A stretch of DNA of 64,000 bases, taken from positions 62,001 to 126,000 of the forward strand of contig NZ_JASISY010000008.1 in assembly GCF_030063365.1 (NCBI RefSeq), in the 5' to 3' direction. This stretch comes from Cryobacterium sp. PH29-G1 (GTDB lineage Bacteria > Actinomycetota > Actinomycetes > Actinomycetales > Microbacteriaceae). Positions 1 to 8,500 of this stretch are shown here, one piece after another. A model generated the notes under the pieces. The model did not search any database. It had not been told where the DNA came from and saw only the letters and a list, made by a program, of their open reading frames with translations. The translations under genes were made by a program, and so were the position numbers. Positions within the stretch are counted from its first letter, which is position 1. Every line of letters starts with the position of its first letter.

Positions 1-440
1 GGAGTTGAGCTGTTCGCCGCGGTGGCGAGTTCCTCGAAAAGATTCAGCAGCCAAAGCTTCTGGTTCGACGCAACGCGGTGCGCCGGATGGGCTGGGTTGG
101 GGAACTCGGCCAGTGCATTGATGAATGCGCATCCGCGGGGGTTGGTCGTATTCCACGTGCGGAGGGCGACGAAGGGCGCGGCTACTGCCTCGACCGGAGA
201 GTCGCAGGCAGCAACCGTGGCGCGAACAAGTGACTGCCAGCGCTGTTCACGCTCCTCCAGGTAGGCCACCACGAGGTGGTCTTTTGAGCCGAACTGGTTG
301 TAGAGGGTGCGCTTGGTTACGCCGGCGTGTTCGGCGATCAGATCAACACCGACCGCCGTGATTCCTCGATCGTAGAAGAGGTCGCCGGCCGCTGCCAGCA
401 CGCGATGACCAGCAGGGGTCATGAGCTTTGCTTCCGCCAC
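1..440 (-). CDS. TetR/AcrR family transcriptional regulator (C-terminus cut by window edge)
   Basis: The reading frame starts at GTG 440 and runs off the left edge, so only about 146 N-terminal residues are seen. The start is supported by an AAGGAA ribosome site about 6 nt upstream. Residues ~5-50 form the TetR helix-turn-helix: a first helix (HRVLAAAGDLFYDRG), then the recognition helix VTKRTLYNQFGSKDHL, which is typical of the family. The ligand-binding part follows, with a WNTTNPRGCAFINA stretch like that in repressors related to YxaF/LmrA. It is divergent from the quinone oxidoreductase at 514, so it probably represses that gene and itself from the shared 73-bp intergenic region. The ligand cannot be read from the sequence. 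Confidence 0.9.
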   Translation of the reverse strand, partial: MAEAKLMTPAGHRVLAAAGDLFYDRGITAVGVDLIAEHAGVTKRTLYNQFGSKDHLVVAYLEEREQRWQSLVRATVAACDSPVEAVAAPFVALRTWNTTNPRGCAFINALAEFPNPAHPAHRVASNQKLWLLNLFEELATAANSST

Positions 441-453
441 GAGACATTCCTTT

Positions 454-495
454 ACCGATCGGTGTACTGTAGCGTGAGTTCACAGATCAGTATAC
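454..495. promoter_or_regulatory. Candidate TetR operator in divergent promoter region
   Basis: Between the TetR gene and the MDR gene lie a perfect 10-bp palindrome ACCGATCGGT (454-463) and two related 11-mers in direct orientation: GATCGGTGTAC (457-467) and GATCAGTATAC (485-495), 28 bp apart. TetR regulators usually bind palindromes in such divergent spacers. Assigning these elements as the operator is inference. Confidence 0.45.
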
Positions 496-513
496 CTCTA
501 AGGAGTTCAGTAA

Positions 514-1563
514 ATGGGCATTCCCCAGACCATGCGTGCCGTGCGCATCACACAACACGGAGGACCGGAGGTTCTTGATCTCGCCGAGGTGCCCGTGCCG
601 GTTCCACAGGCGGGAGAAGTCCTGATCCGGGTCAGCGCCGTTGCTCTGAACAACACCGATTTATGGACTCGGGAAGGTGCCTACGGGCGCCCGGGAGACC
701 CGACGGCGCTGTCGGGTTGGCGTGGTCCGATCGATTTCCCGCGCGTTCAGGGCGCGGATGTCGCGGGCCGGGTCGCAACCGTCGGCACCGGCGTAGACGC
801 AGGTCTCGTGGGACAGCGAGTGGTCGTCGACCCGACAATTTACGACTCCGAAGGACCCGACGCGAACCCGGTGGGCCTGATGGGTAGCGAATGCGACGGC
901 GGGTACGCCGAGTATGTGGTCGCCCCGGAGAATCGTGTGCACGATATGACCGGGTCCCCGCTCACCGACGATCAGCTGGCCGCGTTGCCGACCGCTTTCG
1001 GCACTGCGCTGGGAATGATCGAGCGAGGCAGGCTGAAAGAGAACGAGACCGTGCTGGTCTCGGGAGCGTCCGGCGGTGTCGGCATTGCGCTTGTGCAGAT
1101 CGCCCGCGCCCGCGGTGCCAGAGTGGTCGCCATCAGCAGCGGATCCAAGATCGATACGGTGCGCGAGGCGGGCGCCCATGAAGTCGTCGACCGTGCGGGA
1201 GACATCGCCGAGCAGGTGCGCGCTGCTGCCCCGGAGGGTATCGACGTAGCCCTCGATGTCGTCGCCGGGGAACTGGTCAGTGACGGACTACCGCTGCTGC
1301 GCGAAGGGGGCCGCTGGGTGATCGCCGGCGCCCTCGGCGGGTACGGCGTGAGCTTCGACGTGCGCCGTCTCTACCTACACAACGCGCAGTTGATCGGCTC
1401 CTCGATGTACACACCCACGCATTTTGAGATGCTCATGAACATGGCGCGGCGGTCCGAGATTCACCCCATCATCGCCGCGACCTTCCCGCTGGAGCAGGCT
1501 GCCTTGGCGCAGGAAGAGCTGGCCCGCAGAGGACACGTCGGCAAGATCGTCTTGCACCCATAG
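514..1563 (+). CDS. Zinc-free MDR superfamily NAD(P)H:quinone oxidoreductase-like protein
   Basis: A 349-residue member of the medium-chain dehydrogenase/reductase family. Residues ~8-125 form the GroES-like domain and residues ~155-290 the Rossmann fold. The nucleotide motif is SGASGGVGIALVQIARA, followed by the HEVVDR stretch typical of quinone reductase/crotonase-type MDRs. The catalytic-zinc Cys and His of alcohol dehydrogenases are absent (NNTDLWTREG at the usual site), which supports reduction of quinones or activated alkenes with NAD(P)H. The ATG at 514 has an AAGGAG ribosome site at 500-504. It is divergent from a TetR gene, which suggests induction by an electrophile or quinone. The exact substrate is unknown. 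Confidence 0.88.
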   Translation: MGIPQTMRAVRITQHGGPEVLDLAEVPVPVPQAGEVLIRVSAVALNNTDLWTREGAYGRPGDPTALSGWRGPIDFPRVQGADVAGRVATVGTGVDAGLVGQRVVVDPTIYDSEGPDANPVGLMGSECDGGYAEYVVAPENRVHDMTGSPLTDDQLAALPTAFGTALGMIERGRLKENETVLVSGASGGVGIALVQIARARGARVVAISSGSKIDTVREAGAHEVVDRAGDIAEQVRAAAPEGIDVALDVVAGELVSDGLPLLREGGRWVIAGALGGYGVSFDVRRLYLHNAQLIGSSMYTPTHFEMLMNMARRSEIHPIIAATFPLEQAALAQEELARRGHVGKIVLHP

Positions 1564-1648
1564 CGGAAAGCATCCGGGCGCCGGCCGCTCGAAACCGGGT
1601 CGCGACTAAAGCCACGATAATTCCGAAACGACCATCCGGGCAAAACGA

Positions 1649-1693
1649 AACCCCCTACTCCCCAGTGAAACACTGGGATGTAGGGAGTTTTTC
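1649..1693. terminator. Bidirectional hairpin terminator between MDR gene and tRNA-Ser
   Basis: A long stem (CCCCCTACTCCCCAGTG pairing with CACTGGGATGTAGGGAG, loop AAA) is flanked by TTTTT on the plus strand and TTTCGTTTT on the minus strand. It can stop both the plus-strand MDR transcript and the minus-strand tRNA-Ser transcript. Confidence 0.8.
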
Positions 1694-1694
1694 G

Positions 1695-1784
1695 TGGCGG
1701 TACCGGTGGGATTTGAACCCACGGTGGAGTCTCCCCCACACGACTTTTCGAGAGTCGCACCTTCGGCCGCTCGGACACGGTACC
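1695..1784 (-). tRNA. tRNA-Ser(CGA)
   Basis: A 90-nt class II tRNA with an encoded CCA. The acceptor stem is GGTACCG/CGGTACC with discriminator G. The anticodon stem is CGACT/AGTCG with loop CTCGAAA, so the anticodon is CGA, reading UCG. There is a long variable arm (GTGGGGGAGACTCCAC type) and a canonical T-loop TTCAAAT. It is followed directly by the bidirectional terminator. Confidence 0.97.
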
Positions 1785-2019
1785 GCCGTCGATCCTAGTA
1801 GAGACTTGGGGCGGAAGCGAATCGGCGAACGGTTCGAGTTGCCGGCGGCATTTCACATTGCGCGGGGACTGCGCCGCTACGCGGGAGGTAGAACTGGCGC
1901 GTATTGGCGCACGTCCCGCGCACCGCGTTTCATCGCGCTCCGAAACACTCGGCCATCCCGAAGATCCCGAATCGCGAACGTGCAGCAGACACACGGATAC
2001 CGCGGAGTAGCCTCAGCGG

Positions 2020-2799
2020 GTGACCTCACCTACCCCCCGCATCCGCTCTACAATCGCTGGCGGTGCACTCTTCGTCGCGACCAGCATCGTGGTGGCATCG
2101 ACCTGGTTCCGCCGCGACCACGAGCAGCAGAAGGCCATCCTCAACAAAACCCTGCCGGTGCACTCGGCCTGGTGGCGCGACCACGCCATACAGTCAGGAG
2201 AGCTGCTCTACGTTGCGATCGGCGATAGTGCCGCCCAGGGCATCGGAGCTTCCAGCCCGAACAAGAGCTACGTCGGCGTGCTCGCCGATCACCTGCGTCT
2301 CGTCACTGGTCAGACTGTGCGCGTCGTGAACCTCAGCGTGTCGGGCGCAACGGTGGCTCTGGCCGCGCGCGACCAGCTGTCCCGTTTCGAAGCGCTTAAG
2401 CCCGACCTCGTCACGGTCGCGATCGGCGCCAACGACATCGCCCAGTGGAACCCGGAGCGGTTCGAAGCGGGCATTCGCACCGTCTTTACGGCGCTGCCGC
2501 CGACCGCCCTGGTCGCCGACGTGCCGTGTTTTCACCTGCCGCACAACGAAGTCAAGGTCGCGGTGGCGAATGAGATCATTCGTCGGGTTGCCGCCGAGCA
2601 CGAGCTGACCGTGGTTCCCCTACACGCGACGACCAAACGGGCGGGCATTCGCAGCATTACGACGCACGTCGCTAAAGATCTGTTTCATCCCAACGATCGC
2701 GGCTACCGGTCGTGGGCCGAGGCGTTTCTGCCGGCGCTCAGCGCCGACGTCGCCCATCGCTTCTCGGAGGTCGGCCAAGCAGCGGACGGCACCGATTAG
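2020..2799 (+). CDS. SGNH/GDSL-type esterase/hydrolase, membrane-tethered
   Basis: A 259-residue protein that starts with GTG at 2020 without a clear ribosome site. An N-terminal hydrophobic segment (~residues 10-28) probably anchors it or acts as an uncleaved signal. The SGNH hydrolase blocks are present: block I VAIGDSAAQG with the nucleophile Ser, block II Gly in NLSVSGAT, block III GAND, and block V DLFHPNDRGY with the catalytic Asp/His. Such enzymes cleave esters or thioesters of lipids or polysaccharide acetyl groups. The substrate cannot be inferred here. It lies just upstream of radA in the same direction, separated by 76 bp. Confidence 0.88.
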   Translation: MTSPTPRIRSTIAGGALFVATSIVVASTWFRRDHEQQKAILNKTLPVHSAWWRDHAIQSGELLYVAIGDSAAQGIGASSPNKSYVGVLADHLRLVTGQTVRVVNLSVSGATVALAARDQLSRFEALKPDLVTVAIGANDIAQWNPERFEAGIRTVFTALPPTALVADVPCFHLPHNEVKVAVANEIIRRVAAEHELTVVPLHATTKRAGIRSITTHVAKDLFHPNDRGYRSWAEAFLPALSADVAHRFSEVGQAADGTD

Positions 2800-2875
2800 A
2801 CCCGGTATGCGCCTTACCACCGTGCTGGAACCATGCGCGCGGTCGTGTGTCGGTGGCCCCGGCTAGGCTCAAAAC

Positions 2876-4237
2876 ATGGCAAAATCCGTTTCCTCCTTTC
2901 GCTGCTCCGAGTGCGGCTGGACCACCCTAAAATGGGCGGGCCGCTGCGGCGAATGCCAGCAATGGGGCACCGTCGTCGATGCCGGCCAAACTGCCGGCAT
3001 CACCCGCAAGCTCAAGGCCATCACTCTCGTGGGCGATGGCATCGCCCGTCCCATCACCCACGTTGAAACGGATGCCGCCGCCCATTGGCCGACCGGCATC
3101 AATGAGTTCGACCGAGTGCTCGGCGGCGGTATTGTTCCCGGCTCCGTCATTTTGCTCAGTGGTGAGCCCGGCGTCGGTAAGTCCACGCTGCTGCTCGAAG
3201 TCGCTTCCAAGGCCGCCGCAGCGAAGAGCCGCGTGCTCTATGTCAGCGCCGAAGAATCCGTGAGCCAGGTACGGTTGCGGGCCGAGCGCACCAACGCGCT
3301 CGAGCCGGAGCTGTATATCGCCGCCGAAACCGACCTCGGCGTCATCCTCGGACAGATCGACGCCGTCAAGCCCGACCTCATCATCATCGACTCGGTGCAG
3401 ACGGTGTCGAGCGCCCTGTCCGACGGTTCGCCGGGCATGCCCAGCCAGGTGCGGGAAGTGGCATCCACCCTGATTCGGGTGGCCAAAGACCGCAACATAC
3501 CGGTGCTGCTCGTGGGCCACGTCACCAAAGACGGTTCAATTGCCGGGCCACGGGTGCTCGAGCACCTGGTCGATGTGGTCTGTCAGTTTGAGGGCGACCG
3601 GCAGACGTCACTGCGCTTCGTTCGTGCCCTCAAAAACCGCTTCGGGCCCACCGACGAGGTTGGCTGCTTCGAGATGACCGGCGACGGCATCGCCGAGGTA
3701 CCCGACCCTAGCGGGCTGTTCCTTAGCCGGGCCACCGAGCCGGTCGACGGCACCTGTGTGACCGTGGCGTTAGAAGGTCGTCGGGCCATGCCCGTCGAGG
3801 TGCAGGCGCTCGTCACCGACACCCAGGCCCCCAATCCCCGACGCGTCACGAGTGGCGTCGACTCAGCGCGTGTGGCCATGTTGCTCGCGGTGCTTCAGGA
3901 ACGCGCCGGCATGAACCTGTCCACCAAAGACGTCTATGTGTCGACGGTCGGCGGCATCCGACTGAACGAACCGGCCGCCGATTTGGCGATCGCGTTGGCT
4001 ATCGCGTCGGCGTTCACCGGACTGGCCGTGGCCCACAACGTGGTCGCGTTCGGCGAGATCAGCCTGGCCGGCGAGGTGCGCGGTGCGCTCATGTCGAAGC
4101 AGCGGGTGAACGAGGCCGTGCGGCTCGGCTTCACCACGCAGATCGACGCCGCCTGCGGGTCGATCCACGCGGCGGTCGCCCTCGCTCTCGGTACCAGTCG
4201 CAGTTCGCGCGATGCCGAACTTGATCGCGCCTTCTAA
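2876..4237 (+). CDS. radA: DNA repair protein RadA
   Basis: A 453-residue RadA/Sms ATPase, a RecA-like helicase that promotes branch migration during homologous recombination. The order is an N-terminal zinc finger (CSEC...CGEC, residues ~10-26), a Walker A GEPGVGKST near residue 100, Walker B LIIIDSVQT, the RadA signature KNRFG near residue 255, and a C-terminal Lon-protease-like domain. Length and motifs are complete. In many Gram-positives disA (c-di-AMP synthase) follows radA. Here the next gene is convergent instead, so disA must be elsewhere if present. Confidence 0.97.
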   Translation: MAKSVSSFRCSECGWTTLKWAGRCGECQQWGTVVDAGQTAGITRKLKAITLVGDGIARPITHVETDAAAHWPTGINEFDRVLGGGIVPGSVILLSGEPGVGKSTLLLEVASKAAAAKSRVLYVSAEESVSQVRLRAERTNALEPELYIAAETDLGVILGQIDAVKPDLIIIDSVQTVSSALSDGSPGMPSQVREVASTLIRVAKDRNIPVLLVGHVTKDGSIAGPRVLEHLVDVVCQFEGDRQTSLRFVRALKNRFGPTDEVGCFEMTGDGIAEVPDPSGLFLSRATEPVDGTCVTVALEGRRAMPVEVQALVTDTQAPNPRRVTSGVDSARVAMLLAVLQERAGMNLSTKDVYVSTVGGIRLNEPAADLAIALAIASAFTGLAVAHNVVAFGEISLAGEVRGALMSKQRVNEAVRLGFTTQIDAACGSIHAAVALALGTSRSSRDAELDRAF

Positions 4238-4250
4238 GAGCCGAAGATAC

Positions 4251-4269
4251 GCCGGGTCCTCGACCCGGC
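4251..4269. terminator. Possible terminator hairpin between convergent genes
   Basis: A perfect 8-bp stem GCCGGGTC/GACCCGGC with loop CTC lies just after the radA stop and before the end of the convergent small gene. There is no T-run, so it is a weak or factor-dependent terminator at best. Confidence 0.35.
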
Positions 4270-4300
4270 CGTCCGCTCGTCCCGCGGAACCCTCCGTGGG

Positions 4301-4708
4301 CTAGTCGGCCTCGTCCTCGCCGAGCTGCGGGCTCAGCGCCTTCAACAGGTCCGCCGGGGCAGCCTGCATGACGTTGGGTCCGGCGATGTCAAAGAAGACC
4401 ATCTCCAGGGTCGACGCGTGCACGGTGAGAAACTCCCGCAGCCATTGGCCATCGCACACCATGACCTGGGGGTTGGGGTCGTCGGGAACGGTGCGCACGT
4501 AATTCTCTGCCGCGGAGAACAGCAGAAGCATCCGCTTGTCGGAGCCTTCACGGCCGAACACGCGCACCTGCGCGGCCTCGCCGTTGACCACGAGTTGCGG
4601 CACGATCATGTAATCGTTGCGCAGCGCGTAGGCCACAGCGACGACGTCTTGCGCCGCCAGGGCGGCGGCGAGCGCCTCGGAACGGGTATTGGCAGTCGTA
4701 TCAGTCAC
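4301..4708 (-). CDS. SseB-like small protein of uncertain function
   Basis: A 135-residue soluble protein. The start is uncertain: GTG 4708 gives MTDTTANT, and an upstream in-frame TTG at 4720 adds four residues. Neither has a strong ribosome site. The middle carries the pattern YMIVPQLVVNGEAAQVRVF, then MLLLFSAAENYVR, which resembles the SseB N-terminal domain (a regulator-like fold with no known catalysis). The tail is acidic (GEDEAD). It may be co-transcribed with the membrane protein ending at 4788. The family call is tentative and no function is claimed. Confidence 0.6.
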   Translation of the reverse strand: MTDTTANTRSEALAAALAAQDVVAVAYALRNDYMIVPQLVVNGEAAQVRVFGREGSDKRMLLLFSAAENYVRTVPDDPNPQVMVCDGQWLREFLTVHASTLEMVFFDIAGPNVMQAAPADLLKALSPQLGEDEAD

Positions 4709-4787
4709 CCATTCATTCAATCAGGCAGGGCCGTGCCCGCCCAGCTGAGCACACATGCCACGAGCGAACGCGCATCACGTTGGCTGG

Positions 4788-5435
4788 CTACTGCAGAATC
4801 ATGAGCGCCGGGTCGGCCGCCTCAACGCCGTCCACGCTCACGTGCAGGTAGTACGACGCTCCCCCGGCGGGAACGGCGGTTCGCGTTTCGTCCTGGCAGG
4901 TATCAACGGCCGAGCGGGTGCGGTCCCAGGTGATCGGCGTTGCCAGCGGCATAACCACACCCGGTTTGAGCGTCACTTCGGCGTCGACCGGGTCGGTCTG
5001 GCAGTCGGTCGAGGTCCAGTAGACGTCCTGGCCGCTCATCACGGTGAACACCTGCTTGCCAGTTCCGGCGTTGATCACACAGTCGGTGGTACCAATATTG
5101 GTCAGGCTCAGGGACAGTTGCGGCAACGCGTCGGCCGCGTAGCTGGTCTCGTCGGTGATGGCCGCAACCTGCACTGCGGCCGGATCGCAGGCCGCGCCGT
5201 CGACGGCGGTGGCCACCTCGGGAAGGGTGGTGGCGGCATCCGTCGGCGTGGCCGACTCGGTCGTGTCGGTCGCCGGCGTTTTCGGAGAATCGGCATTACC
5301 GTTGCTGGCGCCGGGCTTCACGATGATGAGAAAGAGTATGACGAGCACGGCGAGCAGCCCGAGCCCTACTACGAAACGCCGGCGCCGGTACACCTTGCTG
5401 GACTGGCGGCCGACCGGTTGCTTGATCGTCGACAT
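4788..5435 (-). CDS. Single-pass membrane protein with extracytoplasmic beta domain, hypothetical
   Basis: A 215-residue protein. A basic cytoplasmic tail (VYRRRR) is followed by one transmembrane helix (~residues 24-42), a Thr/Pro/Ala-rich linker (~45-75), and a C-terminal domain with four Cys (AACDPA, TDCVIN, TDCQTD, DTCQDE) that probably forms disulfides outside the cell. The TLKPGVVMP and LSLTNIG stretches resemble beta-sandwich domains of the DUF4232/telokin type. It has the same architecture as the protein at 49580-50302 but no strong sequence likeness. Function unknown. Confidence 0.7.
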   Translation of the reverse strand: MSTIKQPVGRQSSKVYRRRRFVVGLGLLAVLVILFLIIVKPGASNGNADSPKTPATDTTESATPTDAATTLPEVATAVDGAACDPAAVQVAAITDETSYAADALPQLSLSLTNIGTTDCVINAGTGKQVFTVMSGQDVYWTSTDCQTDPVDAEVTLKPGVVMPLATPITWDRTRSAVDTCQDETRTAVPAGGASYYLHVSVDGVEAADPALMILQ

Positions 5436-5514
5436 GCCCCAAGGCTATTGATGTTCGGCGCCGGCAGCCGGTAATGGCGCGCGTGTCGGGGCCAATTGCT
5501 GCCGGAATGCACGA

Positions 5515-5555
5515 AGCCCGCCCGCCACCGAAAGTTCTCCGGTCGCGGGCGGGCC
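5515..5555 (-). terminator. Hairpin terminator downstream of the nuclease/nucleotidase gene
   Basis: The inverted repeat GCCCGCCCGC/GCGGGCGGGC sits 28 bp after the stop of the large surface protein, with an inner CCACCG/CGGT pairing. The T-tract is poor. Confidence 0.6.
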
Positions 5556-5582
5556 CGTTTGTTCAGCGCTCTGGGCCGTGGA

Positions 5583-8500
5583 TTACTCCAGGCCGCGACG
5601 GCGGCGCTTCAGCATGAGCGCGGCACCGAACACCAGCAGAAAACCGCCGGCGTACAGCCACGGGGTCGTGTCCGTTCCGGTGTTGGCAAGGACGGCTGAG
5701 CTGGATTCCGCAACGGTAATGTCGGTCCAACCCAGAACGTTGCCGTCGGCGTCCTGCACGATGATGCGGTGTGCGCCTGCCGACAGGTTGCTTGGCAGGG
5801 TGGTGCTTACGTTGCCCTGAGCATCAACCTGCAGCCAGCCACCGAGTTGCACCGGCGTGGAACGAACCCACACTGAGACGAATTCGCCGGCGTGCTGCGC
5901 GCCGACGCTAATCGTGATGGCCTCACCCGCACGATACAGCCCCTTGTTGGTCTTAATCATGTGCTGCAGAGCCGCGGTGAGGGCGGCTTCGCCAGCGGAT
6001 GACGCGGGCACTGTCGGCAGCATCGGCACCGTCGGGCCCGGAACTGTCGGGTCCGTCGGATCGGTCTGGTTGACCGCGATGGCGAGGCGCACGATCGTGC
6101 CCGACTCCGCCGCTATCAGCTCGAGCACGCTGTTGGCGGCAGCATCGGCCGGCACGGTGACGGCAACCGTGGCGGTACCGGTCGAATCAACGGATGCCGT
6201 ACCCACGTCGGTGCCCGACCAGCGCAGCGCGAGCTGCGTGTTCTTCGGAGCTCCGAGCGACGTGAGGTTGAGGTTGCCGACCGTGAAGGTGACGGTGTCG
6301 CCCGGGTTGACGGCCGCCGTAGGCGCCCCGGTAATCGAGGCCTGGTTGGCCTTGAACGACGGGGACAGCGGGCTGTTCGTCTGCAGGTAGGAGATCCAGG
6401 CGTCCCGATCGACCAGACCCGAATCGCGGGTGGCCGTACCGTTCGTGAACTCACGGAAGTTGTCACCGCCGGTGAGCAGGAAGTTGAACGAACCGATGCG
6501 GTACGACTGTGCCGGATCGATCTGTGCGCCGTCGATCCAGATGCCCGTCACGCGGTCTCCGGCGGCGCGGCTGGCATCAAAGGTGTAGTTCACGTTGTCG
6601 CTCAGCCCGAGCTGCAGAAACGGACGGCTCGGTATCGTGCCGTCGGCGTTGGTCTGCCACTGCTGCTCAAGAACGGTTTTGAACTGCGCGCCGGTGAGGC
6701 TCGTCGTCCACAGGTTATTCAGGAACGGCAGCACGGCGTTCGCTTCGGCGTAGGTGACGACGCCGTCAGGAGCCTGCGACAGGTCGGCGCGCATTCCGCC
6801 GGGGTTGACGACGCCGATTTCAGCGCCGCCGATGTTGGGGTCGGCCAGCGAATCGCGCAGCGAGTTCGCAACCAGCGAGCCCAGGGTGGAGGGCGCCATC
6901 CGGTCTTCGGAGCAGGGAGCGACTCCATCCGTGCAGGCCCGGGTGATGTCGGCCGTGACCGATCCCACGGGCACGTCACCCAGAATTGCCGCCTCGGCCA
7001 GAGCGGCCGTCGTGATCGACTGAACCTCGGCCACGCGCGGGTAGGCGGCCACGAGATCGGCGTCCTCCGCGGTGGAGCGGGCCACGTTGCGGTTTTGCAC
7101 CGTGGTCGTGTCGCCGGTAGTGAGGTCGTAGCTGAGCACGACCTGGCCGATGTTTGCACCGTAGCTGCCGGTCTGCAGCACGGGGCGGGTCACGCCATCG
7201 GCTGCGCCGGGTACCTGAGCGTCCCACGCGTACTGCTTGTGCGTGTGGCCGGTGAAGATCGCATCGACCTCGGCCGAGGTGTCATTGACGATGCTCGCAA
7301 AGGCTCCGCCGACGGCCAGCTCCTGCTCGAGCGTCGCGCCGTCCGGGATCCCTTCACCGGCACCTTCGTGGTATTCGGCGATCAGAACATCCGCTTCGCC
7401 GTTCAACGGGTCGCCGTCGGTGAGTTGGGCGGCAACGCGGTTGACCGCGGCGACGGGGTCGCCGAAGCTCAGGGTGGCAATTCCGTTGGGCGAGACGAGG
7501 GACGGGGTCTCTTCCGTCACCGCGCCGATCACGCCGACTTTCACGCCGGCCACGTCGATGATGGCGTATTCCTGCATCGCGGGGGTTTCGGTGCCCAGCT
7601 CGTACACATTGGCTCCGAGGTAGTCGAAGTCTGTCGAGTCAGACACCCGGCCGGTGAGGTCGCCAAAGCCCTGGTCAAACTCGTGGTTGCCAACGCTCGA
7701 GGCGGCGAGGGCGAGGGCGTTGAGAACGTCAATGGTGGGCTGGTCTTTCTGCGACGCCGAGGCGAACAGGGAAGCGCCGATATTGTCGCCGCTTGACAGG
7801 AAGAGCGAGTTGTCGTCGCCGTATCCGGCCTTCAGTTCCTCGACGGTTCCCGCGAACTTCACGGTGTTGCCGTCGATGCGTCCGTGAAAGTCGTTGATAT
7901 TGAGCAGGTTCAGCTCGACCGAGGTCGGCGCCGCGAGGTTGAGTCCGAGAACCACCGGGTCGTGATCGGAGGAACGGAACGGATCGGCGGCGTAGAAATC
8001 GGTGACGTTGTTGTTGTACCGGCTGTACTCGAGGGCGACCGATTCGACCGAGTTGATGTTCCAGACATCGACGTCGTTCACCGTGGCGTCTGCCTCGGGC
8101 GAAGCGAACACGTGGTCAAGCGATCCCACCGTGCCGCCGTAGGCATAAGTGTATTCGCCGCTCTTGGCTTCCTGGTTGATGAAGCCGGCGTCGGTGATTA
8201 CTTGGATCGGGTCTTCCAGGTCATAGGCGTTGAAGTCACCGGTGAGGAAAACCCGGTCGATGCCCGTGCTGATTTTGAGCCCGTTGGCGAAGTCCACGAG
8301 AGCCGTAGCCTGATTCACCCGAGACGCGTTGGAGGCGCCCTGGCCGTCGTTCATATCAGCGTCGACCCCGGTTCCGGAACCCTTCGATTTGAAGTGGTTC
8401 ACAATGGCAAGGAAGGTGCTGTCGGCGTCGTCGACCAGCTGGAACGCCTGGGCGAGCGGCTGGCGGGCGTTGCTGAAGGCGGCGGCCCCGGTCAGGATCG

